64,000 nt of DNA, taken from contig NZ_SNZH01000015.1 of the NCBI RefSeq assembly GCF_004363655.1, positions 36,803-100,802 on the forward strand. Reading direction: 5' to 3'. The notes beneath the pieces are model-generated. The model saw only the letters and a program-made list of their open reading frames with translations, searched no databases and was not told the origin of the DNA. The position numbers were made by a program, and so were the translations under genes. This document shows, piece by piece, positions 8,829-16,980 of this stretch (positions are counted from its first letter, which is position 1; each line of letters starts with the position of its first letter). This DNA is from Tahibacter aquaticus. GTDB lineage: Bacteria > Pseudomonadota > Gammaproteobacteria > Xanthomonadales > Rhodanobacteraceae.

Positions 8829-9671
8829 ATGGGAACGCTGATCGCCAAAGCCCTTTCGACCGCCGCAGGGTTGGCCCACCACACCTACGTCGAGTGCAGC
8901 GGGGGAAAAGCCTGGGGCTGCTACGGCCGGAAAACCGGCGGTGCCGAACTCGTCCGGGGGGCCGGCAGTACCGCCCGCGCGGACCGAATTGCCGAGCCCG
9001 ATGAGCGAGCCGGCATCACCTGCTACGGCGTCAACGGCGTTTGCCATCAGGCCGCCAACCGAATTCTTCTGCCCGCCGGCGTCCTGGTAAAAAACGCCCG
9101 CGGATACCGGCTCTCGTACGCCATTTACGGCGAGTACGGCATCACGTTGCCGACGAAGAAGTGCCACGGCCTGTTGCGCAAGCACGAATCGATCGGGGGC
9201 GATCTGCCCGCTTGCCTCTTTTCTGGTGGCTCTGCGCCACCAGATAACCCCGATGAGCCGTCCGGCGACGACCGCGCTTTCCTCGGCTTGGCGCTGCGGC
9301 TTCACGACGCCTTGCAGGAGTCAGACGGTAGCCCGAATGCTCAGCTCGCCTTCCAGCTTGCCCACATCGAGCTGTGTGGTATGTACTGGGTCGGCCAGAG
9401 GTTTGTCGGTTTCAGAGACGCGGTTTTCCGAATCCAAGCGGGATTCGAACGGACGCGCCAGGAACTGCAAGGCCGCCGGCTTTTCGGCGATCTGCCTCCG
9501 TTGGGATTTTTGGAATCGATGAACGTGTTGACCGTCAACTACCAAGACGCCATGGCCGACGCACTTCCGAGCGACGTCTATGAGGACATGTTCCAGCTGG
9601 AACGCGACGAGCGCGTGATCCTCTGCGATCCCGACGTACTGGATTCGGGGAACGCGCCGCGGAGCGCTTGA
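8829..9671 (+). CDS. conserved-looking hypothetical protein (280 aa)
   Basis: I start at the ATG at 8829, preceded by CGGGAG. The N-terminal half carries glycine- and cysteine-containing motifs (VECSGGKAWGCYGRKTGG at about 20-37 and GVCHQAANRIL at about 73-83) that look conserved; the C-terminal half is helical and acidic. No signal peptide or membrane helix is seen. It is followed after one nucleotide by another unknown gene (TGATATG), so the pair is probably co-translated. Both lie downstream of arsJ and may share its transcript. The GVCHQ segment could hold a catalytic or metal-binding Cys/His pair; that is speculation. Confidence 0.65.
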   Translation: MGTLIAKALSTAAGLAHHTYVECSGGKAWGCYGRKTGGAELVRGAGSTARADRIAEPDERAGITCYGVNGVCHQAANRILLPAGVLVKNARGYRLSYAIYGEYGITLPTKKCHGLLRKHESIGGDLPACLFSGGSAPPDNPDEPSGDDRAFLGLALRLHDALQESDGSPNAQLAFQLAHIELCGMYWVGQRFVGFRDAVFRIQAGFERTRQELQGRRLFGDLPPLGFLESMNVLTVNYQDAMADALPSDVYEDMFQLERDERVILCDPDVLDSGNAPRSA

Positions 9672-9672
9672 T

Positions 9673-10125
9673 ATGAAAGCCCCGTTGCCGTTTGGAACCC
9701 GTTTGTCGGACGAGAGGTATCAGCGGAGCGTGGCCGCGCTCTACAACGGCTTGCCGGAGCCGCCGTCGCCGGAACAGGAAACGGCGGTCCGCAGGAAATC
9801 GTTGAATCTGGCCATCGACCACCGACTGGGCGTCGATTTTCCTGCGTCGCGGCGGGACGCCCTGTGGGAGGTTCAGCAGCGCATCGCCCGCAACCACCTC
9901 CGCGTTGCATGCGGGCTCGTGTTCACCGGCTTGGTTCGCCTGCTGACGCCCACGAATTGGTTGACCCGAAAGGGCCTCGGTGCGGCAGGCGGCTACGTAC
10001 ACAGGCAGTTCGCGCGCGTCTTGAGCCCCGACGAGCTGGCGCACTTTCTTGGCGACGACGACGAGCCAAGCAACGAGCCGCCGTCCTCGCCCGCGCGTCT
10101 GCCGCCGTCGCGCCCTCGCCGCTGA
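9673..10125 (+). CDS. hypothetical protein (150 aa), partner of the preceding gene
   Basis: The ATG lies one base after the stop of the 280-residue gene. The protein is helical, with a moderately hydrophobic stretch (CGLVFTGLVRLL at about 80-91), too weak for a confident membrane call, and a low-complexity Pro/Ser/Arg tail. It converges with the sterol-desaturase gene 72 bp downstream. I do not recognise the family; the tight spacing suggests that it acts with its upstream neighbour, for example as a chaperone or subunit. Confidence 0.55.
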   Translation: MKAPLPFGTRLSDERYQRSVAALYNGLPEPPSPEQETAVRRKSLNLAIDHRLGVDFPASRRDALWEVQQRIARNHLRVACGLVFTGLVRLLTPTNWLTRKGLGAAGGYVHRQFARVLSPDELAHFLGDDDEPSNEPPSSPARLPPSRPRR

Positions 10126-10197
10126 TCGTCGGGCCTTTTGCTGCTCGCAGCCGGTTTTCCTCGCGAGGGCACAGCAGCGGTCCCGACGACGGGCGTT

Positions 10198-11118
10198 TTA
10201 GGCCGTCGGGCAGCAGCAACCGCATCGAATTCTTCCGAACCGGCGAACGACCCGCGAGCCGAGATCGGCGAAGGGATACAGCCACTGATCCCGCAGGCGG
10301 CGGGGGACGGCGCTTCCCGCCCAGAGCCCCACGCCGTCGTCCGCGACGCCGCGCCCGGGGTACCTGCGGGTGCCGAAAAGCCAATCCCAGACGAGCACCG
10401 TCGCGCCGTAGTTGCCGTTGGCCCAGCGCGGGTCGCGCGCGTGGTGCCAGCGGTGTAGTTCGGCCATGCTGAAAATCGCGTTGAGCGGCCCGAGGCGGAA
10501 ATCGACGTTCGCGTGGCTGAGCACCCCGTGGACGTTGTGCAGAACACCCGCAACGAACAGGACCTCGGCCGGGGCGCCGAGCAGCGCCAACGGGAGCAGC
10601 GTGAGTGCTGCGGTGAGGAACGCGTTGACCGGGTGGAACCGTGCAAAGTTGAACCCATACAAGCGCTCGGGCGCGTGGTGGATGGCGTGCACGCGCCACA
10701 GAAAACCGCGCGATTCGTGGCTGGCGCGGTGGTAGAGGTAGGGGAGGAAGTCGCCGATCACCAAGGCCAGCGGGATCTGCGCCGCGACCGGCCAACCCGC
10801 GGGCCACAGGGTGCCGCCGGACCACAGCCCGAGCAGCACGACCGCAACGCCCCACACGGCGGCTTCCGCGACGGCCACGACGGCCGACGTCGCGCCGAGG
10901 TAGACCAGGTCGGCCCCGGCGTCCGGACCGGCGTTCCATCGGTCCGCGTAGGGCACAACCCGCTCCAGACCGAAGGTCAGAAACAACACTGCGGCTACGA
11001 TCGCGGGCATCAGCCACGCCGCAGATTCGGGCGTGTGGCCGACCCACGCGGCGAGGCCCGCGCCGCCGAACAGCAACGGGAACGCGGCGAAGCGGAGCAG
11101 GGTACGCAGGCGATTCAT
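10198..11118 (-). CDS. sterol desaturase/fatty acid hydroxylase-type membrane di-iron protein with Cys tail
   Basis: A 306-residue membrane protein with about five TM segments and the three histidine clusters of the fatty-acid hydroxylase superfamily: HRASH, HAIHH and HRWHH, which bind a di-iron centre that oxidises a lipid or hydrophobic substrate. Unusually the protein ends RCGCCCPTA, four cysteines in five residues, a likely soft-metal or arsenical binding tail. It is the last gene of the marR-arsN-arsO-MFS run, 37 bp after the MFS gene. Its presence in an arsenic operon suggests oxidation of an organoarsenical or of arsenic-modified lipid; the substrate is unknown. Confidence 0.8.
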   Translation of the reverse strand: MNRLRTLLRFAAFPLLFGGAGLAAWVGHTPESAAWLMPAIVAAVLFLTFGLERVVPYADRWNAGPDAGADLVYLGATSAVVAVAEAAVWGVAVVLLGLWSGGTLWPAGWPVAAQIPLALVIGDFLPYLYHRASHESRGFLWRVHAIHHAPERLYGFNFARFHPVNAFLTAALTLLPLALLGAPAEVLFVAGVLHNVHGVLSHANVDFRLGPLNAIFSMAELHRWHHARDPRWANGNYGATVLVWDWLFGTRRYPGRGVADDGVGLWAGSAVPRRLRDQWLYPFADLGSRVVRRFGRIRCGCCCPTA

Positions 11119-11155
11119 CGGTCGGAGTCCTTGATGCGAAGGCGGTCGGGGGCCT

Positions 11156-12352
11156 TCAGGCCGCGGGGTGGGGCAACAGGGTGGGGTGGCGCGACAGCGC
11201 GTAGGCGAGCGGGCAGCACGCGAGCAGCGTCGAGGCCAGAACCAGAAACACGGCGTCGCTGCCCAGCCAGCCGGCAGCCGCGGCCACCGCGAAGGGGCCG
11301 GCGGCGCGTGCCAAGCCCTGGGCGCGGGCGATGACGCCGTTGGTGCGGCCGGCCGCTTCGGCGCCGAACATCAGGGGCACGATCCAGGGCCGTGCCAGTG
11401 TGTGCAGGCCGGCACCAACGCCGAACACTGCCACGCCCAGGAATGCACCGGCCAACGAGCCGGCCAAACCGAGCAGGGCCAGCCCGGCGACCTGGAGCGC
11501 CAAAGGCCCGACCAACAGGACGCGCGGAGACAAGGCGCGGCCGGCGCCGCGCCACAGCCACACCCGCCCAGGCAGCTGCATGATGCCGAGTGCAGCCAGC
11601 ACCCACGCGGTCCGTTCGATGGGGTGGCCGCGCGCGACCAGGCTCGGCACCACCAACGTGGTCAGCGCCATGGCCGAGAAGGTCGCGGCGACGAAGGGGG
11701 CACCGGTCCACCAGAGCAAGCGGCGGTCCACGGGGGCGAGATTGGTTGCCGGGGCTGCGGCACGCGACCAGCTCTCCGCGGCGTGCAATTCCCGCAGCGC
11801 CGCGCGCTCCAGCCACAGCGTCGCGAGCAGCCAGACCACCGCCAGCACGCGGAGGGTGAGGCGCCAGCCCAGGTGCGCCACGCCCGCACCGACCAGTGGA
11901 AGAAACACGGTGCTGGCCAGCCCGCCCATTACGGTCAGGCTGGCCAAGGCGCGCAAGCGAGCCGACGGGTCGGCGAAGGCGCGCGTGATGAGCGCGAACG
12001 CCGTTTCGTAGAGGACCAGGGCCATGCAGGCGCCGAGACCCGCCCAGACCGCGTAGAGGCCGGCCAGGCCATCCACGTACGACCAAGCGAGCAGCAGCGC
12101 GGCGCCGGCCCAGGCGCCCGCGCGGAGCACCAGCACGCCGTGGCCGCGGTCCAGCCAGCGGCCCACGGCGGTGGCCAGAACGGCGCTGACGGTCAGCCCG
12201 ACGGAAAACGCCCCGGCGACGGCCGCGTCCGACGCGCCCCATTCGTCGCGCATGGGCACGAGCAGTACGGAGAAGGCGTAGTAGACGATGCCCCAGTAGA
12301 CGCATTGGCCCGCGCCCAGAATCCAGACCACGGGCCAACGCGGAGGGCTCAT
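11156..12352 (-). CDS. MFS transporter in the arsNO operon
   Basis: A 398-residue major facilitator with about 12 hydrophobic segments. The ATG at 12352 overlaps the stop of the upstream arsO-like gene as ATGA, so the two are coupled; the longer frame upstream is just the shadow of arsO. It is not ArsJ (different N-terminal signature) and not ArsB or Acr3. From context it probably exports the product of the flavoprotein or an organoarsenical, as MFS proteins in ars operons often do; this substrate is inferred, not visible. Confidence 0.8.
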   Translation of the reverse strand: MSPPRWPVVWILGAGQCVYWGIVYYAFSVLLVPMRDEWGASDAAVAGAFSVGLTVSAVLATAVGRWLDRGHGVLVLRAGAWAGAALLLAWSYVDGLAGLYAVWAGLGACMALVLYETAFALITRAFADPSARLRALASLTVMGGLASTVFLPLVGAGVAHLGWRLTLRVLAVVWLLATLWLERAALRELHAAESWSRAAAPATNLAPVDRRLLWWTGAPFVAATFSAMALTTLVVPSLVARGHPIERTAWVLAALGIMQLPGRVWLWRGAGRALSPRVLLVGPLALQVAGLALLGLAGSLAGAFLGVAVFGVGAGLHTLARPWIVPLMFGAEAAGRTNGVIARAQGLARAAGPFAVAAAAGWLGSDAVFLVLASTLLACCPLAYALSRHPTLLPHPAA

Positions 12353-13791
12353 GCGCGGGCGGCTCCGCAGCAGGACGACTTGGCGGGGGCGGGAGCAAGC
12401 GCAACCGCCGGGACCGGGGCGGCCGTGGGGCCGCAACCGCAGCCGGCTTCCCCGCTGGCCTTGGCGTCGGCGTCGGCCACGCAGCACGCGGCGGAATCGG
12501 CCGGCGCGGGGCCACCGCAGCAGGCCGCGGCAGGGAGAGCCTCGTCGGCGGCAAACTGGGTGTTGCACACCCCGGTCTCCGGCAGCACCAGCTCGACGCG
12601 CCGCGCGGCTTCCCAATCGCCGGCGATGGCGGCGGCGACCGACCGCACCTGTTCGTAGCCCGTCAGCAGCAGGAAGGTCGGCGCCCGCCCGTAGCTTTTC
12701 ATGCCGACGATGTAGAAGTTGGCGTCGGGGTGCTGGAGTTCGACCGCGCCGTGCGGGCGCACGCTGCCGCAGCTGTGCAGGTTCGGGTCGATCAGCGGGG
12801 CCAGCGCCGCCGGCGCCTGAGTGCCGGCATCGAGGTCAAGGCGCACCTCGCTGAGGAGGCTCAGGTCCGGACGGAAGCCGGTGGCGCCGATCAGCTCATC
12901 GACCGGTGGCAGCGCGGTCGCGCCGCTCCACGCGACCCAGCCGGCGTCCGTGCGTTCCAGGCGATCGATGTGGGCACCGGTGTGGACCGCGATGGCTCCG
13001 GTCTCGACCAGACGCGCGATGCGCAGGCCCAGACGGCCGCGTTCCTTCAGCTGGTCGTTCTCGCCACCGCCCAGCACGTGCTGCAACGATGGCCGCCGCA
13101 CGGCCCAATGGATCTGCATGCCGGGTATGGTTTGAGCCAGGCGCGCAAGGTCGGTCAGCACGTTGAACGCCGAGTGGCCGCTGCCCACCACCAGCACGCG
13201 TTTGCCGGCGTAGCGGTCGCGTGCGAAGCCCAGCACGTCGGGCATGCCGTAGGCCACGTGCGCGGCCGCGGCGCGCTCGCCCAGCGCCGGGAGGCCAGCG
13301 GCCCCGAGAGGATTTGGCGCATCGACGGTGCCCGAGGCGTCGACCACCGCCTGGGCGTGCACCTCGTGTTCCTCGCCGTCCTGCTCGTAGCGAACCACGA
13401 ACGGGGTGGCGTCGCGCTGCGCGTTCTTCATGCGGTCGCGCTGGTGCTTGGTGATGCCGACCACCCGGGCGTTGAGTCGGATGTGCGGGGCCAGCTCCGG
13501 GGTACCGGCCAGGGGTTCCAGGTACCGCGCCACGACCTCGCCGCCGGTGGGGAAGTGCGTCGGGTCCGGCGCCTGCCAGCCGTTGGCCGCGAGGATTTCC
13601 GCGGCGCGCGCGTCGAGCGTGTATTCCCACGGGGAGAACATGCGTACGTGCGCCCAGCGGCGCATGCCGGCACCGACCTGGGCGCCGGCTTCCAGGACCA
13701 GGGGCGTGAACCCGCGGGCGCGCAAATGGGCGGCGGCGGCCAGGCCCACCGGGCCGGCACCAACCACGACGACGGGCAACGAACTATCCAT
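12349..13791 (-). CDS. arsO: ArsO-like flavin monooxygenase with cysteine-rich C-terminal tail
   Basis: A 480-residue FAD/NAD(P)-dependent oxidoreductase. The FAD Rossmann motif VGAGPVGLAA is at residues 10-19, a second dinucleotide motif VVGSGHSAFN near residue 200, and an ATGFRPD motif near 285. It matches the putative monooxygenases called ArsO in arsenic operons. Residues ~400-480 form an Ala/Pro-rich tail with nine cysteines in CC, CGCG and CCG clusters, not needed for a flavoprotein fold and suited to binding As(III) or another soft metal. It overlaps arsN by 8 nt and the MFS gene by 4 nt. Activity on arsenicals is inferred from context. Confidence 0.85.
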   Translation of the reverse strand: MDSSLPVVVVGAGPVGLAAAAHLRARGFTPLVLEAGAQVGAGMRRWAHVRMFSPWEYTLDARAAEILAANGWQAPDPTHFPTGGEVVARYLEPLAGTPELAPHIRLNARVVGITKHQRDRMKNAQRDATPFVVRYEQDGEEHEVHAQAVVDASGTVDAPNPLGAAGLPALGERAAAAHVAYGMPDVLGFARDRYAGKRVLVVGSGHSAFNVLTDLARLAQTIPGMQIHWAVRRPSLQHVLGGGENDQLKERGRLGLRIARLVETGAIAVHTGAHIDRLERTDAGWVAWSGATALPPVDELIGATGFRPDLSLLSEVRLDLDAGTQAPAALAPLIDPNLHSCGSVRPHGAVELQHPDANFYIVGMKSYGRAPTFLLLTGYEQVRSVAAAIAGDWEAARRVELVLPETGVCNTQFAADEALPAAACCGGPAPADSAACCVADADAKASGEAGCGCGPTAAPVPAVALAPAPAKSSCCGAARA

Positions 13792-14338
13792 GGTGCACCT
13801 CGGTTTCTTGGGGAGGGGCGCTGGCTGGGCCGGCGAGGTTTTCGGGGATGAGGCGTTCGACGATCACGACGTCGAGCCATTGGCCGTCGAGCTGGCCGTG
13901 TTTTTCGTACAGGCCGACTTCGCGGAACCCGCAGGCGCGGCACAGCGCGCGGCTGGCGGTGTTGAAGGGAAAAATGCGGGAGAGAACCTTTGAGAAGCCG
14001 GCCGCGCGGGCCGCGTCGAGCAGGTCGTCGAGCAGCAGGCGGCCCACCCCGCAGCCGCGGGCAGCCGCGTCGATGTAGATCGAGAACTCGGCGATGCCGG
14101 CGTAGCAGGCGCGGGGCCGGTAGCTGCTCAAACCGGCCCACCCGATGACGCGGCCGTCGGCGTCCACCGCGACCCGCAGCGGATAACGGGGGTCGGCGAT
14201 GCGCGGGAGCAGGTCCTCGGCGGTGCGGGGCTCGGTCTCGAACGTGGCGCCGCGCGCGGCGATGCCCTGGTTGTAGATTTCGGCGATGGCCGGCGCGTCG
14301 GTGGGCAAAGCGCTGCGGGTGGAAAAAGCTGGCGTCAT
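13784..14338 (-). CDS. arsN: ArsN-like GNAT N-acetyltransferase
   Basis: A 184-residue GNAT enzyme of the phosphinothricin acetyltransferase/ArsN1 kind: an AIAEIYNQGI motif at the N-terminus, RGCGVGRLLLDDLL as the acetyl-CoA pyrophosphate loop (RGxGxGxxL) near residue 93, and a KHGQLDGQWLDV end. ArsN1 enzymes acetylate the antibiotic arsinothricin; others of the group act on glufosinate-like compounds. It is the first structural gene after marR, its stop overlaps arsO, and a GTTG-N7-CAAC palindrome lies 4 bp upstream of its ATG. A C-terminal stretch of about 15 residues is extra. Confidence 0.82.
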   Translation of the reverse strand: MTPAFSTRSALPTDAPAIAEIYNQGIAARGATFETEPRTAEDLLPRIADPRYPLRVAVDADGRVIGWAGLSSYRPRACYAGIAEFSIYIDAAARGCGVGRLLLDDLLDAARAAGFSKVLSRIFPFNTASRALCRACGFREVGLYEKHGQLDGQWLDVVIVERLIPENLAGPASAPPQETEVHHG

Positions 14339-14341
14339 GGT

Positions 14342-14356
14342 GTTGTCAGTACCAAC
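14342..14356 (-). promoter_or_regulatory. putative MarR operator upstream of arsN
   Basis: The sequence is an inverted repeat GTTG-N7-CAAC, of the same form as sites found at the marR promoter (14903-14917 and, with one mismatch, 14937-14951). It ends 4 bp before the arsN start codon, so repressor bound here would block transcription or translation of arsNO even if the marR transcript reads through. Confidence 0.5.
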
Positions 14357-14375
14357 TAAATGGGCAAATAAAAGG

Positions 14376-14909
14376 TCAGCCGCAGGTGCCGGTGCCGCAC
14401 ACCGGCGCGCAGGCGCCGACGCTGACCCCGGCCACGAAGCGGGCTTCGGCGGCCTTGGCCAGGCGGCGGATGACGTCGGTAACGCTGGCTCGAACGTGAG
14501 GATCCAGATCGGCCAGCATTTCGGCCTGCTGGGCGATGAGCCCGCGGTTGATCGTGTCGTACAACGCCCGCCCGTTGGGGGTGATGCGCAGGGAGACGGC
14601 TCGGGCGTCCTCCTCCTCGGGGCGGCGCTCGACGTAGCCCTTGCGTTCCAGCGCGTCGATCACCCGCGTGGTCGTGCTCTTGTCGAGCAAGAGCAGTTTG
14701 GCGAGGCTCTGGCTGCGCATCGGGCCGTGGTCCGCCAATGCTTCCAGCGCGTAGCACTGGGTAACCGAAATGTCGAAGCAGCAGATGCGGTCGCAGTCGC
14801 GGAACTGATAGACCCGGACCAAGTCCGCCAGGGCGGCGTTCAAGGCCTCGGCGTCGGCCAGCAGGCGATCCGGAGCGGTGGAAGGGGCGGAGGCGGTTTT
14901 CTGTTGCAT
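14376..14909 (-). CDS. MarR-family regulator with cysteine clusters
   Basis: A 177-residue winged-helix MarR protein. Cysteines 39, 43, 44 and 52 sit in helix 2 (DCDRICC ... QC); the DNA-binding wing (LDKSTTTRVIDALERKGYVERR) spans about 85-106. The C-terminus adds Cys167, 171 and 176. This cysteine set suggests that the ligand is a trivalent arsenical or a thiol-reactive compound. It heads the arsN-arsO-MFS-desaturase operon and has GTTG-N7-CAAC repeats on its own promoter, so autorepression is likely. I chose the ATG at 14909 because a good -10 ends 6 nt upstream; an in-frame ATG at 14954 would lie inside the -35 region. Confidence 0.85.
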   Translation of the reverse strand: MQQKTASAPSTAPDRLLADAEALNAALADLVRVYQFRDCDRICCFDISVTQCYALEALADHGPMRSQSLAKLLLLDKSTTTRVIDALERKGYVERRPEEEDARAVSLRITPNGRALYDTINRGLIAQQAEMLADLDPHVRASVTDVIRRLAKAAEARFVAGVSVGACAPVCGTGTCG

Positions 14910-14951
14910 GTAGCAACTATAGCGCGCTCGACGATGATTGCAAGTGCCAAC
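14903..14951 (-). promoter_or_regulatory. marR promoter with two operator-like inverted repeats
   Basis: Read on the minus strand, a -35 TTGCAA (14938-14943) and a -10 TATAGT (14916-14921) are 16 bp apart, and the ATG begins 6 nt after the -10, so the message is probably leaderless. One inverted repeat, GTTG-N7-CAAC (14903-14917), covers the -10 edge and start codon; a second with one mismatch, ATTG-N7-CAAC (14937-14951), covers the -35. Their centres are 34 bp apart, about three helical turns. Confidence 0.55.
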
Positions 14952-15081
14952 CAAACCAAGCGCACGATCCTAGGGTGGCTTCTCGCATCTACCACCAGAT
15001 GCGGGTCGGCAACCCGAATCCGGATTCGGATTGTTCGGTGGCTGCGCGGTTGCGACCATCCCAAACGTCGAGCAGGTGTCG

Positions 15082-16188
15082 ATGCAGAAGGATTGTTCCG
15101 TGAACGTCCAGCACACGGTGTTGATCTACCGCGGTACCGACGAGGACGACGTGCCGAATGGGCGGGAGGTGGTCCTTGGGAACGTGGACTTCGAGCCGCT
15201 GGGTTACGCCGACCTCCTCGGAACCCAATCGAAGGGCCCGACGAAACTGTCCTTGCGAGTGCGGTCGGGCGTTGTCGTGGCGTGCGACGATCCCGGTTTG
15301 AAGCCGGGTACGCGCATCAACGGAGACTTCGGCGAATTCACGACGCATCTCACCGTGAAGACGATCGGACTGGTTCCCGGTGGCTGGTTGCCTTCCGGCC
15401 TGGCGGCGCTTACCGGCGCCACGGTCGGGTTCGACCTTTGCACCCTTGCGACCGTGAAGAAGGCCTTCAAGGGGCGAAGCGAAGGGGCCAGCGACAAAGA
15501 CTTCCTCGACTTCTTGAACAGCCCCGGCGTTCGCATCAATCCCTTGTTCTCGATCATCGAGGGCACTCTGCAACGGGCTCCGACCGATGCCGAGGTGCGC
15601 GCACTGGCCCACCGCGTGCGCGGGACGTTGCAGGCCGTGCTGCCGCGGGCTGTCTTGGTCCCGGGCAGCGAGGAAAGCGTGGAAGGCGCGATCGGCCTGG
15701 CGCAAGAATCGGCAGCGGGGATTGAGCGGGAGCGGGCCTTTCTGCTCTCGGTGATCCCGCTCCTCCGCAAGCCCGTCGCCGAGGCGCGGAAGGGCGAGGT
15801 GTGGGCGGCCGTCGTGGACGCGTTCCAGAAGTCTGATCTGTCGCGACGGACCTTGAGCTTCTTTGCCGCACTGAGTTGCGTGGTGGCGCCTCAAGGGCGC
15901 AACCACGCGAGGGGCGTCTTAAAGCCAGGCACCCACCCTTACGGTCCCAAGGACGCCTACAACGCGCTGGCCGATCTGAGGCAGCTGGTGCTGTTGTCGA
16001 ATGCATACGCGCTCTACCCCGACGATCGAATCATGTACTGCACCGACGACTTCAACTTTGCGGCGTTTTGGGTTGGATTGGAGCCTCGAAACTTCGTGCG
16101 AACGGACGCGGGAACGACGTTCGATTTCACCGGCAATCACCTGTTCCCCGGGATCTCCGAGGACCAATGGCGCGACGTGGCCGGGTGA
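15082..16188 (+). CDS. hypothetical protein, probably truncated by an in-frame TGA
   Basis: I start at the ATG at 15082 (MQKDCSVNVQ), 368 residues to TGA at 16186-16188; the frame is open about 17 more codons upstream without a good start. The protein is soluble, with no signal peptide or recognised domain. The same frame continues past the TGA for another 81 sense codons whose translation is clearly protein-like, so the stop is probably a C-to-T change of an Arg CGA codon. The displayed product would then lack its natural C-terminus. It stands alone between the marR promoter and the repeat array. Function unknown. Confidence 0.65.
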   Translation: MQKDCSVNVQHTVLIYRGTDEDDVPNGREVVLGNVDFEPLGYADLLGTQSKGPTKLSLRVRSGVVVACDDPGLKPGTRINGDFGEFTTHLTVKTIGLVPGGWLPSGLAALTGATVGFDLCTLATVKKAFKGRSEGASDKDFLDFLNSPGVRINPLFSIIEGTLQRAPTDAEVRALAHRVRGTLQAVLPRAVLVPGSEESVEGAIGLAQESAAGIERERAFLLSVIPLLRKPVAEARKGEVWAAVVDAFQKSDLSRRTLSFFAALSCVVAPQGRNHARGVLKPGTHPYGPKDAYNALADLRQLVLLSNAYALYPDDRIMYCTDDFNFAAFWVGLEPRNFVRTDAGTTFDFTGNHLFPGISEDQWRDVAG

Positions 16189-16434
16189 GGAAAGGGGCCG
16201 GACGATCCGTCGTTCGTTTGGACTCTTCTCCGCGACTGGACCCAGGCCGGAAGCTTCGACAACAACCGGTTGGATTCGGACTGCCTGCGGCATGCAACTA
16301 ATGCCATAATGGCTTATGTTGATTTAGATTACTGTATCCGATCAGAAAAATTTCGGATCGCCCTTGACGGTGTGAGGATGTCGATCTACGCTGCCTTCGT
16401 GGCTTCGGAAAGTTTGAATCCCAATCGGGGGTAG
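16189..16434 (+). pseudogene. orphaned C-terminal part of the preceding gene
   Basis: Directly after the TGA at 16186-16188 the same frame reads 81 sense codons to a TAG at 16432-16434. The translation (for example KGPDDPSFVWTLLRDWTQ and MAYVDLDYCIRSEKFRI) has the amphipathic pattern of real coding sequence. The last codons enter the first unit of the tandem repeat array. I see no start codon with a ribosome site here, so this is most simply the lost end of the 15082 gene. Recoding at the TGA or a sequencing error are the alternatives. Confidence 0.5.
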
Positions 16435-16976
16435 TGAGAAGACCGGCTCCAATCGCATTGGGTTTGATTCTGATGCGCGAGATACGAACTTTGATCCCCA
16501 TAGGGGGTAGTGAGAAGACCGGCTTCAACCGCATCGGGTTTTATTCTGATGCGCGAGAAACGAGCTTTTGATCCCCATAGGGGGTAGTGAGAAGACCGGC
16601 TTCAACCGCATTGGGTTTTATTCCGATGCGCGAGAAACAAGCTTTTGATCCCCATAGGGGGTAGTGAGAAGACCTGCTTCAATCGCATTGGGTTTTTATT
16701 CTGATGCGCGAGATACGAACTTTGATCCCCATAGGGGGTAGTGAGAAGACCTGCTTCAATCGCATTGGGTTTTTATTCTGATGCGCGAGATACGAACTTT
16801 GATCCCCATAGGGGGTAGTGAGAAGGCCGGCTTCAATCGCATTGGGTTTGATTCCGATGCGCGAGAAACAACCTTTGAATCCCCATAGGGGGTAGTGAGA
16901 AGACCGGATTCAACCGCATTGGGTTTTATTCCGATGCGCGAGAAACCAAACCGTTCCATTCCCCATAGGGGAGCAG
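16416..16976. repeat. 77-bp tandem repeat array, seven units plus a partial eighth
   Basis: Units begin at 16416, 16493, 16570, 16647, 16724, 16801 and 16877 and are 76-77 bp long, with a fragment of an eighth at about 16954-16976. Each opens with GATCCCCATAGGGGGTAGTG (first unit slightly different), whose CCCC-ATA-GGGG can form a short hairpin, and contains TTCAA(C/T)CGCATTGGGTTT and GATGCGCGAGA. Copies differ at few positions; units 4 and 5 are nearly identical. Open frames across the array are by-products of the repeats. I have a loose memory of similar repeats in Xanthomonas/Lysobacter genomes but cannot confirm it. Confidence 0.9.
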
Positions 16977-16980
16977 TGCC

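Noticed and set aside
16416..16976. CRISPR array
   Set aside because: The units are contiguous 76-77-bp tandem repeats with no variable spacers and no cas genes nearby.
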